NCBI RefSeq assembly: GCF_900580865.1
Contig: NZ_UTBZ01000099.1
Span: 142,002-197,300, forward strand
Direction of reading: 5' to 3'
DNA: 55,299 bases
Source: Pseudomonas viridiflava
GTDB lineage: Bacteria; Pseudomonadota; Gammaproteobacteria; Pseudomonadales; Pseudomonadaceae
Position numbers and translations under genes: made by a program. The notes below the pieces were generated by a model. The model had not been told where the DNA came from and ran no database searches. It saw nothing but the letters and a program-made list of their open reading frames with translations. This document shows positions 34,902 to 46,556 of the stretch, piece after piece (positions within the stretch are counted from its first letter, which is position 1; each line of letters begins with the position of its first letter).

Positions 34902-35849
34902 TTACAGAGAATCAGGCCAGAACGCGCGAATCCCCGCCACGCCTTGCGCACCAACGCCCCAGGCTTTTCCGCACTCCGCCGGACCAACTCCGCCCAACAG
35001 AAACACCGGCTTGCTAAAGCCTTCGATCAACGCCTCAGCCTGCTCCCAGCCCAGCGGTTGCGCATCGGGATGAGTCAAGGTCGGCTGCACCGGCGACAGC
35101 GTGACGAAATCCACACCCATCTGCTCGGCCAGCGCCAACTCTTCAGCGTTATGGCACGACGCCGCCAACCAGCGCTCCGCTGGCAACGGACGCCCCGCCG
35201 CCGCGTACTTACGCAACTGTGCAGAGGTGATGTGCCATCCGGCAGACGGGAAATCACCGAGCCATTCGAACGGCCCCTTGATCATCAACTGCGCCTTGCC
35301 GGCACACAGGCCGGCCGCATCGACGGCCAGATCACGGTACTTGGGGTCGTAACCATTCGGTGCACGCAGCTGAATCAATTTGATCCCGCCGGCAATCGCC
35401 TTCTGGATACCGCGCAGCAACGCAGGAGTTTCCAGATCCTCCGGGGTGATCAGGTATTCAGCTGGCAAACGCGCGGCGGCAACGATCGGCTGATTGGCCG
35501 CCGGGAACTCGTAGTTCGCCAGTTCTTTCGCGGTAACCCAGGCCAATGGCTGGCCTTCGGCACCGTGTGGCTCGCCAGTAAATGCCGACACTTCCCAGAC
35601 ATCCAGCAACACTTGCTTGTCCGAGTAATCGTGACGCACTTTGATCAGCGGTCGGGCGGCGCCAACGACGATACCCAACTCTTCGTGCAGCTCCCGGGCC
35701 AGCGCAGTTTCGACCGACTCGTCAGCCTCGACCTTGCCACCGGGAAACTCCCACAGACCACCCTGATGCTGGGTGTCGGCACGGCGGGCGATAAGGATTT
35801 TGCCACTGTCGTCACGAATGACCGCAGCGGCGACGTGCACACGTTTCAC
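34902..35849 (-). CDS. mutT: Nudix hydrolase (MutT) fused to a ThiE-like domain
   Basis: The 315-codon protein has an N-terminal Nudix domain (about 1-130) with the complete box GKVEADESVETALARELHEELG (G-x5-E-x7-REUXEEXGU) and a C-terminal TIM-barrel domain (about 135-310) resembling thiamine phosphate synthase, with QLRAP, HITSAQL and LLGGVGPAE. MutT removes oxidised dGTP; the role of the second domain is unknown. GTG 35849 has GGAGGAG eight bases upstream and overlaps the GST stop in GTGA. Confidence 0.9.
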   Translation of the reverse strand: MKRVHVAAAVIRDDSGKILIARRADTQHQGGLWEFPGGKVEADESVETALARELHEELGIVVGAARPLIKVRHDYSDKQVLLDVWEVSAFTGEPHGAEGQPLAWVTAKELANYEFPAANQPIVAAARLPAEYLITPEDLETPALLRGIQKAIAGGIKLIQLRAPNGYDPKYRDLAVDAAGLCAGKAQLMIKGPFEWLGDFPSAGWHITSAQLRKYAAAGRPLPAERWLAASCHNAEELALAEQMGVDFVTLSPVQPTLTHPDAQPLGWEQAEALIEGFSKPVFLLGGVGPAECGKAWGVGAQGVAGIRAFWPDSL

Positions 35850-36478
35850 GGATTCAACTCCTCCAGTCCAGCCTGTTGCCACGCCTTGAAGGCGGGCCAT
35901 TGGTAGACGGTTTCAACATAGGCTTCGTCGGCGGCCGGCAGCTTCACCTGATAAGTGCGCAGACGCACGGCAATCGGTGCAAAGAAGGCATCGGCCAGAC
36001 TGACGCGGCCAAACAGATACGGCCCGCTCTCGGTGGCGGCGGCACGGCATTCGGCCCACAGAGCAAGCATGCGGTCAATGTCAACCTTCACTTCTGGCGG
36101 CACCGGGTTGAGCGGTGCGTCATGGTTGAGGTTGAACGGCATGTGGTTGCGCATGGCGAAGAAGCCGCTGTGCATTTGAGCGCAGGCGGATCGTGCCTGG
36201 GCACGGGCGAAAATATCGCTCGGCCAGAGTTGCTCGGACGGGAACTGTTCAGCGAGGTATTCGGCAATTGCCAGTGAGTCGGCAATGGTGCCGCGCGCCG
36301 TTTGCAGCAGCGGGACTTTGGCCGTCGGCGAGTGCTTGAGCAGCAGCTCGCGGGTGTCGGGCTTGCCGAGCCTGATCAGTTCTTCGCTGTAGGGTGCGCC
36401 GGTCAGTTCAAGCGCCAGGGCGGCGCGCAGGGACCAGGAGGAAAGCAGTTTGTCGCCGATGATCAGGTGCAGGGACAT
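35846..36478 (-). CDS. Glutathione S-transferase family protein
   Basis: The 210-residue protein has the N-terminal thioredoxin-like domain (about 1-80; DKLLSSWSLRAALALE, then PTAKVPLL and the glutathione-binding DSLAIAEYL) and the C-terminal helical domain with SLADAFFAPI. SSWS at the active position suggests a serine-type glutathione site. The substrate is unknown. It is translationally coupled to the Nudix fusion by a four-base overlap, suggesting a detoxification or repair link, which is inferred only from position. Confidence 0.88.
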   Translation of the reverse strand: MSLHLIIGDKLLSSWSLRAALALELTGAPYSEELIRLGKPDTRELLLKHSPTAKVPLLQTARGTIADSLAIAEYLAEQFPSEQLWPSDIFARAQARSACAQMHSGFFAMRNHMPFNLNHDAPLNPVPPEVKVDIDRMLALWAECRAAATESGPYLFGRVSLADAFFAPIAVRLRTYQVKLPAADEAYVETVYQWPAFKAWQQAGLEELNP

Positions 36479-36532
36479 GGGTGTGGCGCCTTTTCGTCAG
36501 AGGAAGTTTCTAAACTTGTCGTGTCTGAACCA

Positions 36533-36632
36533 TCGCTTTCGCGAGCAAGCTCGCTCCCACAGGTTCTTGGGTGTACACAACATGTATGAACGGCCGAAAC
36601 CACTGTGGGAGCGAGCTTGCTCGCGAAGAGGC
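36533..36632. repeat. REP doublet (family A), copy 5, opposite arrangement
   Basis: GCTTTCGCGAGCAAGCTCGC then the GTGGGAGCGAGCTTGCTCGC form, separated by about 40 bases. Both use the AGCTTGCT variant rather than AGCCTGCT. It lies between argJ and the GST gene. Confidence 0.9.
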
Positions 36633-36657
36633 CTGCGGCCCGCTCCCACCTTTTGGA

Positions 36658-37875
36658 TCAAGTGCGGTATTCGGCGTTGATCTTCACATATTCATGCGAC
36701 AGGTCGGTGGTCCAGATGGTTTCGCTGCAATCGCCGCGACCCAGTTCGATGCGGATGGTGATCTCTTCCTGCTGCATCACCGCCGAACCCTGAGCTTCAG
36801 TGTAGGTCGCCGCACGGGCGCCACGGCTGGCGATGCACACCTCGCCGAGGAACACGTCGATCTTGCTCACGTCCAAGTCTGGCACGCCGGCACGGCCAAC
36901 GGCAGCGAGGATACGGCCCCAGTTCGGGTCGGAGGCGAACAGCGCGGTCTTGATCAGCGGTGAATGCGCCACGGTGTAGCCGACGTCGAGGCATTCCTGA
37001 TGATTGCCGCCGCCATTCACTTCAACGGTGACGAACTTGGTCGCACCTTCGCCGTCACGCACGATGGCCTGGGCCACGTCCATGCACACTTCGAACACCG
37101 CTTGCTTCAACTTGGCGAACAGCTCGCCTTCGGCGCGGGTGATTTCCGGCAGTGCAGCCTTGCCAGTGGCGATCAGCATGCAGCAGTCGTTGGTCGAGGT
37201 GTCGCCGTCGATGGTGATGCGGTTGAACGACTTGTTCGCGCCGTCGAGCATCAAATTGTGCAGCACGTCGCGGGAGACTTTGGCGTCGGTGGCGATGTAG
37301 CCGAGCATGGTCGCCATGTTCGGGCGGATCATGCCTGCGCCCTTGCTGATACCGGTGACGGTGATGGTCACGCCGTCATGCTCGAACTGGCGGCTGGCGC
37401 CCTTCGGCAGGGTGTCGGTAGTCATGATCCCGGTGGCAGCGGCTTCCCAGTTGTTTTCCGACAGATCGTCCAGCGCGGCTTGCAGTGCGCCTTCGATCTT
37501 CTCGACCGGCAGCGGCTCACCGATCACACCGGTGGAGTACGGCAGAATCTGGCTGGCATCGACACCGGTCAGCTCGGCCAGTTTGGCGGTGGTGCGCTCG
37601 GCAGCGGCCAGACCCGGCTCGCCGGTACCGGCGTTGGCGTTGCCGGTGTTGGTCAGCAGATAACGCACGTCATTCTGTACGCGCTTTTTCGCCAGGATCA
37701 CTGGCGCGGCACAAAAGGCGTTCAAGGTGAACACGCCCGCCACGGTCGAGCCTTCGGCGCAGCGCATCACAACGACATCTTTGCGCCCCGGGCGCTTGAT
37801 GCCGGCCGAGGCGATACCGAGTTCAAAACCGGCAACCGGGTGCAACGTTGGCAAAGGACCAAGACCAACAGCCAT
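36658..37875 (-). CDS. argJ: Glutamate N-acetyltransferase / ornithine acetyltransferase
   Basis: The 405-residue protein recycles the acetyl group in arginine synthesis. It cleaves itself before a threonine within TGIMTTDTLPK (about 175-190), leaving Thr as nucleophile of the beta chain; the GVIGEPLP and ANMATMLGYIATDA segments are typical. It starts at ATG 37875 downstream of secA, as at PA4402-PA4403 in P. aeruginosa, with a terminator-like hairpin between. Confidence 0.96.
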   Translation of the reverse strand: MAVGLGPLPTLHPVAGFELGIASAGIKRPGRKDVVVMRCAEGSTVAGVFTLNAFCAAPVILAKKRVQNDVRYLLTNTGNANAGTGEPGLAAAERTTAKLAELTGVDASQILPYSTGVIGEPLPVEKIEGALQAALDDLSENNWEAAATGIMTTDTLPKGASRQFEHDGVTITVTGISKGAGMIRPNMATMLGYIATDAKVSRDVLHNLMLDGANKSFNRITIDGDTSTNDCCMLIATGKAALPEITRAEGELFAKLKQAVFEVCMDVAQAIVRDGEGATKFVTVEVNGGGNHQECLDVGYTVAHSPLIKTALFASDPNWGRILAAVGRAGVPDLDVSKIDVFLGEVCIASRGARAATYTEAQGSAVMQQEEITIRIELGRGDCSETIWTTDLSHEYVKINAEYRT

Positions 37876-37937
37876 GAATGCGCTCCTTACTCAATGATGT
37901 CAGCACCGTCACGCGCAGCAACGGTGGTTTAAATGGC

Positions 37938-37970
37938 AAAACGCCGCGACGGCAGAAGCCGGTCGCGGCG
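37938..37970 (-). terminator. Probable terminator of secA
   Basis: Minus-strand CGCCGCGAC ... GTCGCGGCG stem (9 bases, 11-base loop) followed by TTTTGCC, 27 bases past the secA stop. It leaves argJ to an independent or read-through transcript. Confidence 0.75.
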
Positions 37971-37997
37971 CGGGTATTTCAGCGATTGAAACGGGTT

Positions 37998-40733
<2,736 letters not shown>

Positions 40734-41041
40734 ATCGGCAGGATCTTCCACACTAAAGGGATGGAGGGCGGCCCCGTGAGCGTCGCCCGTGCAGCCCTCA
40801 TGGCCGCATGCGAACGAGCATTCTACCCGGAAACGGAAGTGAGGAAAGTGGCGATGTTCCACGATGCTGGCACTGCGCTTTGACGGGGCTCACTTAAAAT
40901 AGGGGCGTTTTGCTCAACTTCAAGTCATACAAGGCAGAAGTTAGTCGTTGATTTAATGGGTAAAGCGGGGGCAAAAGCAATGGGCGAGTGATATCGGCCT
41001 TTCTGCTACCATGGCGTTTCTGTTACTTCAGGTGTTCGATC

Positions 41042-41497
41042 ATGGCATTCCGCCCTCTTACGGCCAGAGCACCCGCCGTTCTCCTGCGCGAAGCCAAGCC
41101 GCTCAAAGCCATCCTCGGCCAAGCCCAGCGACTGGGGCATTTGCAACGCCTGCTCGAAAGCCAACTGCAACCTGCCGCCCGCGAACACTGCCATGTCGCC
41201 TCGTGGCGTGAGGGCAGTCTGTTGCTGATTGTCACTGATGGCCACTGGGCCACACGCCTGCGTTACCAGCAAAAGCGCTTGCAGCGGCAGTTGCAGATGT
41301 TTGACGAATTCGCCAGCCTGACGCGGATTCTGTTCAAGGTGCAGCCGCCGACGGTTCAGCGCGGTGCGGCCGGGCACACGATGGATTTGTCCACGGATGC
41401 GGCGGCGACGATTCAAGCGACGGCGGACGGGATCACTGATCCGAATCTGCGTGCTGCGCTGCAGCGCCTTGCGGCGCACGCCAAAGCCAAGACCTGA
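41042..41497 (+). CDS. DUF721 (DciA-like) protein
   Basis: The 151-residue protein has the DUF721 signature near the N terminus (PLKAILGQAQRLGHLQRLLESQL) and the WREGSLLLIVTDGHWATRLRY core. DciA proteins of this family load or guide the replicative helicase DnaB in bacteria lacking DnaC, including pseudomonads; whether this copy is that DciA is not certain. ATG 41042 lies after a weak ribosome binding site. It is divergent from secA. Confidence 0.85.
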   Translation: MAFRPLTARAPAVLLREAKPLKAILGQAQRLGHLQRLLESQLQPAAREHCHVASWREGSLLLIVTDGHWATRLRYQQKRLQRQLQMFDEFASLTRILFKVQPPTVQRGAAGHTMDLSTDAAATIQATADGITDPNLRAALQRLAAHAKAKT

Positions 41498-41506
41498 CAA
41501 ATTCCC

Positions 41507-41598
41507 GTGTGGGAGCGAGCTTGCTCGCGAATGCGGACTGTCATTCAACCTATGTGTTGCCTGACACGGCGCCTTCGCGAGCAAGCTCGCTCCCACAG
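41507..41598 (+). repeat. REP doublet (family A), copy 6
   Basis: TGTGGGAGCGAGCTTGCTCG and its inverted partner, AGCTTGCT variant, spaced about 35 bases. It lies between the DUF721 gene and the converging HerA-like gene. Confidence 0.92.
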
Positions 41599-41601
41599 GT
41601 T

Positions 41602-43080
41602 TCAGCGGCGTTTGCTGCCACCGAGCAGCGACCCCATCAGGCCGCGCACCAGTTGTTTGCCGAGGTTATTGGCAGCCTGACGCATGGCTGACTTCAAGGC
41701 CTGCCCTGCTGCCGTACCCAGGAACTCTCCAGCCCTGTCCGCCAGACTCGGCTCTTGCGAAGCCGCTGGCGCTTCAGCCTCAGGCGCCAGGCCTTTACGG
41801 CCCATCAAGATTTCATACGCCGACTCCCGATCAATCGGCTTGTCATAGCGCCCCTTGAATGGCGAGCCGGCGATCAGCACTGTGCGCTCGGTTTCGGTCA
41901 ACGGCCCGATCCGCGATTGCGGCGGTGCGACCAGTACGCGCTGAACCATTTCCGGCGTGCCTTTCTCGGTCAGCGTGCCCACCAACGCCTCGCCAATCCC
42001 CAATTCAGTCAACACCGACAAACTATCGAACGCCGGATTCGGCCGGAAGCCGTCGGCCACCGCACGGAGGGATTTCTGCTCTTTGGCGGTAAACGCGCGC
42101 AAACCGTGCTGAATGCGTAAGCCAAGCTGCGCCAGCACATCATCGGGCAAGTCCGCCGGCGACTGCGTGACGAAATACACGCCAACCCCTTTGGAACGGA
42201 TCAAGCGCACCACTTGCTCCAGCCGCTCCTGCAAGGCTTTGGGCGTATCGCCAAAGAGCAAATGCGCCTCATCGAAAAACAGCGCCAGCAGCGGTTTGTC
42301 GGCATCGCCGCGCTCTGGCAACTGTTCGAACAACTCAGCCAGCAGCCACAACAGGAATGTCGCATAGACCTTCGGCGCCTCGTGCACCAGGCGACTGGCG
42401 TCGAGCAAGTGGATGCGCCCACGGCCATCGGCAGTCGGTTGCAGAATGTCTTCGAGTTGCAGTGCCGGTTCACCAAACAAGGCTTCGGCGCCCTGCTGCT
42501 CGAGGATCGCCAAGCGGCGCAACAGCGCCTGACTGGAGCCGGTGGTCATCAGCGCCGCGTCGTCACCCAGCAGTTGCGGATTGTCCTTGAGGTGATTGAG
42601 CAGCGCTTTCAGGTCTTTCAGATCCAGCAGCAACAGGCCTTCGCGGTCGGCGACTTTGAACGCTGAGTAAAGCGCCGACTGTTGACTGTCGGTCAGTTCC
42701 AGCAGGCTGCCGATCAGCAGCGGCCCCATTTCGCTCAGCGTGGTGCGCAATGGATGACCGGACTCACCGTGGATATCCCACAACGTGACCGGATACGCCT
42801 GCGGTTTGTAGTTGAGCCACGGCATCCCGGCAATGCGTTCGGCGACCTTGCCCTGCGGGTTGCCGGCGGCACCGAGGCCACACAGATCGCCCTTGATGTC
42901 AGCGGCAAACACCGCGACGCCGGCATCGCTGAACGCCTCGGCCAAACGCTGCAAGGTGACGGTTTTACCGGTACCGGTGGCGCCGGCGACCAGTCCGTGG
43001 CGATTCGCCAGGCGCATGGCCTGAGCAATCTGCTGGCCTGCGAGATCGGCGCCGATTACGAGTTGCGAGGAGTCAGGCAT
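41602..43080 (-). CDS. HerA-like helicase/ATPase (DUF853, YjgR family)
   Basis: The 492-residue protein has Walker A GATGTGKTV (about 33-41) and a Walker B-like LALFFDEAHLLF, with the fold of DUF853 bipolar helicases related to HerA and FtsK. VYFVTQSPADLPDDVLAQLG is a further family motif. The C-terminal 60 residues are a low-complexity Ala/Gly/Arg-rich region. The function of YjgR is unknown; a role in DNA handling or in recycling complexes is only suggested by fold. ATG 43080 is chosen over TTG 43092. Confidence 0.9.
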   Translation of the reverse strand: MPDSSQLVIGADLAGQQIAQAMRLANRHGLVAGATGTGKTVTLQRLAEAFSDAGVAVFAADIKGDLCGLGAAGNPQGKVAERIAGMPWLNYKPQAYPVTLWDIHGESGHPLRTTLSEMGPLLIGSLLELTDSQQSALYSAFKVADREGLLLLDLKDLKALLNHLKDNPQLLGDDAALMTTGSSQALLRRLAILEQQGAEALFGEPALQLEDILQPTADGRGRIHLLDASRLVHEAPKVYATFLLWLLAELFEQLPERGDADKPLLALFFDEAHLLFGDTPKALQERLEQVVRLIRSKGVGVYFVTQSPADLPDDVLAQLGLRIQHGLRAFTAKEQKSLRAVADGFRPNPAFDSLSVLTELGIGEALVGTLTEKGTPEMVQRVLVAPPQSRIGPLTETERTVLIAGSPFKGRYDKPIDRESAYEILMGRKGLAPEAEAPAASQEPSLADRAGEFLGTAAGQALKSAMRQAANNLGKQLVRGLMGSLLGGSKRR

Positions 43081-43269
43081 TTTGTCACCCAATGGTTAAT
43101 CTTTGATTCTGCATGGCCGATAAAGAGGAGTGAGAGCCCCGACCATAAGTCAGGCCGGACATTTCCCTAAGGAGAGACGGAAATATCAGCTTACTTTCAC
43201 CCTTGCCCATTTTGCGCGCTTCTATAAAAGCACGCCCTGGACATTAAGACCTTAGCGGAACCCCAAGCC

Positions 43270-45159
43270 ATGAACAAAAATCTGCGCTTCAGCCATAAAA
43301 TTTTGCTTGCCGCCGCCCTTATCGTCATCGCCGCCTTCGCCTCGTTTACGCTGTACAACGACTGGCTACAGCGCAATGCGATCCGCGATGACCTGAACAA
43401 CTACCTCAACGAGATGGGCGAGGTCACTGCCGGCAATATTCAGACCTGGCTCAGCGGCCGCATTCTGCTGATCGAGAACGCCGCCCAGAACATTGCCATC
43501 AATCCCGAACCTGCCAATGTCGCCGGCTTGCTGGAACAGAAAGCCCTGACGTCGACGTTCATGGCTTCCTACCTCGGTGACGCCACTGGCCACTTCACCA
43601 TCCGCCCGGATGCGAAGATGCCGGACGGTTTCGATCCACGGGTGCGCCCTTGGTATAAAGGTGCCGAGAGCAGCAGCACCTCGACCCTGACCGAACCGTA
43701 CATCGACGCTGCCACCGGCCAGTTGATCATTTCCATCGCCACCGCTTCGAAAAAGGCCGGTCAGAGCGTCGGCGTGGTCGGCGGCGACCTGAGCCTGCAA
43801 TCGCTGGTCGACACCCTCGCCGCCCGCGATTTCGATGGCATGGGTTACGTGTTCCTGGTCAGCGCCGACGGCAAGATCCTCGTGCACCCGGACAAGGCGT
43901 TGGTGATGAAATCACTGAAAGAAGCCTATCCACAGGACACCCCGCGCATCAGCAGCGACTTCAGTGAAGTCACCGTCGACGGCAAGACCCGCATCGTCAC
44001 CTTCGCGCCGATCAAAGGCCTGCCGTCGGTGAACTGGTACATCGGCCTGTCGGTGGGCAAGGATCAGGCCTTTGCGATGCTCAGCGAATTCCGCACCAGC
44101 GCAGTGATCGCGACCGTGATTGCCGTGGCGATCATCATTGCCCTGCTTGGCATGCTGATCCGCCTGCTGATCCAGCCGTTGCACGTGATGACCCGCGCCA
44201 TGGAAGACATTGCCGACGGCGAAGGCGACCTGACCAAACGCCTGACCATCGTCAATAACGACGAATTCGGCGTACTCGGTACCGCGTTCAACCGTTTCGT
44301 CGAGCGTATTCACGGTTCGATCCGCGAAGTGTCGTCGGCTACCGGGCAAGTCAACGAAGTTGCGCTGCGTGTAGTCGCCGCGTCGAACTCGTCGATGTAC
44401 AACTCCGATCAGCAAGCCTCGCGCACCAGCAGTGTCGCCGCAGCAATCAACCAGCTCGGCGCCGCCGCGCAGGAAATCGCCCGCAACGCCGCCCAGGCTT
44501 CGAATCAGGCCAGCGACGCACGCGGTCTGGCTGAAGACGGCCAGCAGGTGGTGGATCGCAGCATCAAGGCGATGAACCAGCTGTCGAGCATGCTCAGCGC
44601 GTCGAGCAGCAACATCGAATCGCTGAACAGCAAAACCGTGAACATTGGCCAGATTCTCGAAGTGATCACCAGTATTTCCCAGCAGACCAACCTGCTGGCG
44701 CTCAACGCGGCGATTGAAGCGGCGCGTGCCGGTGAGGCCGGCCGTGGGTTTGCCGTGGTGGCGGATGAAGTGCGCAACCTGGCACACCGCACGCAGGAGT
44801 CGGCGCAGCAAGTGCAAACGATGATCGAGGAGCTGCAAGTCGGCGCCCGGGAGTCGGTGAGCACCATGAGCGACAGCCAGCGCCACAGTCAGGACAGCGT
44901 CGAGATTGCCAACCTTGCCGGGGAGCGCTTGAACAGCGTGACGCAGCGCATTGGCGAGATCGATGGGATGAACCAGTCGGTGGCGACCGCGACCGAGGAG
45001 CAAACTGCGGTGGTTGAGTCGATCAACGTCGATATCACCGAGATCAACACGCTGAACCAGGAAGGCGTGGAGAACTTGCAGGCGACGTTGCGGGCATGTT
45101 CGGATCTGGAGCAGCAGGCTTCGCGTCTGAAACAACTGGTTGGCAGTTTCCGCATCTAA
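43270..45159 (+). CDS. Chemotaxis receptor with dCache_1 domain (PctA-like)
   Basis: The 629-residue receptor has helices at about 9-29 and 277-300 around a periplasmic double-Cache domain, then HAMP (about 300-355) and a signalling domain whose hairpin tip shows NLLALNAAIEAARAGEAGRGFAVVADEVR. Residues Arg126, Trp128, Tyr129, Tyr144 and Asp173 correspond exactly in number to the amino-acid-binding motif of PctA; position 121 is Phe in place of the usual Tyr. It likely senses amino acids or related amines. It is transcribed alone, with an inverted REP-like pair downstream. Confidence 0.93.
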   Translation: MNKNLRFSHKILLAAALIVIAAFASFTLYNDWLQRNAIRDDLNNYLNEMGEVTAGNIQTWLSGRILLIENAAQNIAINPEPANVAGLLEQKALTSTFMASYLGDATGHFTIRPDAKMPDGFDPRVRPWYKGAESSSTSTLTEPYIDAATGQLIISIATASKKAGQSVGVVGGDLSLQSLVDTLAARDFDGMGYVFLVSADGKILVHPDKALVMKSLKEAYPQDTPRISSDFSEVTVDGKTRIVTFAPIKGLPSVNWYIGLSVGKDQAFAMLSEFRTSAVIATVIAVAIIIALLGMLIRLLIQPLHVMTRAMEDIADGEGDLTKRLTIVNNDEFGVLGTAFNRFVERIHGSIREVSSATGQVNEVALRVVAASNSSMYNSDQQASRTSSVAAAINQLGAAAQEIARNAAQASNQASDARGLAEDGQQVVDRSIKAMNQLSSMLSASSSNIESLNSKTVNIGQILEVITSISQQTNLLALNAAIEAARAGEAGRGFAVVADEVRNLAHRTQESAQQVQTMIEELQVGARESVSTMSDSQRHSQDSVEIANLAGERLNSVTQRIGEIDGMNQSVATATEEQTAVVESINVDITEINTLNQEGVENLQATLRACSDLEQQASRLKQLVGSFRI

Positions 45160-45173
45160 GATCAAAGGCCTAC

Positions 45174-45340
45174 CCCCTCACCCCAGCCCTCTCCCCCCAG
45201 GGGGGGCGAGGGGGAAAGGGAGCCGATCTTCATGCTCTTCAAAACCTGAGTTCGACTGAAGACGTTCAGGTCGATGAATCAAGCCCAGACAGCTCGGTCA
45301 GTCCCCTCTCCCTCCGGGAGAGGGTTAGGGTGAGGGGCTC
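45174..45340. repeat. Composite REP pair of family C, distant copy
   Basis: CCCCTCACCCCAGCCCTCTCC (about 45176) and an inverted CCCTCTCCCTCCGGGAGAGGG followed by TTAGGGTGAGGGG (about 45305) enclose about 90 bases that share TTCAGGTCGA and CTCGGTCAG with the repeat at 774-1058. Together with 45341-45443 this leaves no room for a gene between the receptor and the next cassette. Confidence 0.75.
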
Positions 45341-45443
45341 TTCCGCTCTAAAGCTCTTCAGCTCCACCGCGCAATCCCGACCGAACATCTATTCTTGATA
45401 AAGGTCAACCAAGGGAGAACCACGCAGCGGAGGGTTGATCACC

Positions 45444-46556
45444 GTGCATATCGCCGACATCACCATGTTCTACGCCCCGGCCAGCGGTGGCGTGCGCACT
45501 TATCTGGATGCCAAACATCGCCGGCTCGGGGGCAAACCCGGCATTCGCCACAGCCTGTTGATTCCCGGCGCGCATTTCGGCGAACACGACGGTCTTTACA
45601 CGGTTCCCGCCCCCGCCCTGCCCTTCGGCAAAGGTTATCGCTTCCCGCTGCGCCTCGCGCCATGGCGAAATGTCCTGCAGGATTTGCAGCCCGATCTGAT
45701 CGAAGTCGGCGATCCTTACCTGACGGCCTGGGCCGCGCTGGATGCGCGGCGGCAGCTGGATGTGCCGGTGATCGGTTTTTATCACTCGGACCTGCCATTG
45801 CTCGTCGGTAATCGCATGGGCCATTGGCTCACGCCAAATATCGAAGCGTATGTCACCAGACTTTACGGCAACTTCGACCGGGTGCTCGCACCCAGTCAGG
45901 TCATGGCCAACAAGCTTACCGGCCTCGGCGTGCGCAATGTCTTCGTGCAACCGTTGGGCGTCGATCTGCAGACCTTTCACCCCAATGCCCGCGACCCGCA
46001 ACTGCGCGCAGAATTGGGCATCGCCGAAGACACCCGGCTGCTGATTTTTGCCGGGCGCGGCTCGAAAGAGAAAAACCTGCCGGTACTGCTCAAATGCATG
46101 CAACGCCTCGGCCCGCGCTATCACCTGCTGCTGGTCGGTTCGTCGATGCCCACCGGCGTGCCAGACAATGTCAGCGTAATCGATGAATTCTGTCCCGCGC
46201 CACGCGTCGCGCAGTTGCTGGCCAGTGCAGATGCATTGCTGCATGCCGGCGATCAGGAAACCTTCGGTCTGGTGATCCTCGAAGCCATGGCCTGCGGCAT
46301 TCCGGTGGTGGCGGTGGCGGCCGGGGCGTTCGAAGAGATAGTCACTGAGTCCTGCGGGCTGCTTTGCGCACCGAATAACCCACAAGCAATGGCCAATGCC
46401 GTGCGCGAACTGTTCAGTCGCGGTTGCGTGAAACTCGGCCAACAAGCGCGCCAGCATGTTGAGCAACATTACGCTTGGGACACGGTGGTCGACAGCCTGT
46501 TGGGCCACTACCACGCAGTTCTCGGACATACGCTGCCACGGGTGGCCAATGGCTGA
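45444..46556 (+). CDS. GT4-type glycosyltransferase
   Basis: The 370-residue protein has the two-domain GT-B fold. The N-terminal part begins MHIADITMFYAPASGGVRTYL; the C-terminal part has the donor-binding AGRGSKEKNL and the E-x7-E motif ETFGLVILE followed by AMACGIPVVAV, both typical of GT4 retaining enzymes. GTG 45444 has GGAGGG nine bases upstream and is preferred over TTG 45435. Acceptor and sugar are unknown. It is the first gene of a three-gene unit with overlapping stops and starts and has no signal peptide, so it acts on the inner membrane's cytoplasmic side or in the cytoplasm. Confidence 0.9.
   Translation: MHIADITMFYAPASGGVRTYLDAKHRRLGGKPGIRHSLLIPGAHFGEHDGLYTVPAPALPFGKGYRFPLRLAPWRNVLQDLQPDLIEVGDPYLTAWAALDARRQLDVPVIGFYHSDLPLLVGNRMGHWLTPNIEAYVTRLYGNFDRVLAPSQVMANKLTGLGVRNVFVQPLGVDLQTFHPNARDPQLRAELGIAEDTRLLIFAGRGSKEKNLPVLLKCMQRLGPRYHLLLVGSSMPTGVPDNVSVIDEFCPAPRVAQLLASADALLHAGDQETFGLVILEAMACGIPVVAVAAGAFEEIVTESCGLLCAPNNPQAMANAVRELFSRGCVKLGQQARQHVEQHYAWDTVVDSLLGHYHAVLGHTLPRVANG

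Noticed and set aside
45160..45443. Possible transposon remnant between the chemoreceptor and the glycosyltransferase
   Set aside because: Only short repeat ends and no transposase frame were seen; it is explained by the composite REP pair.
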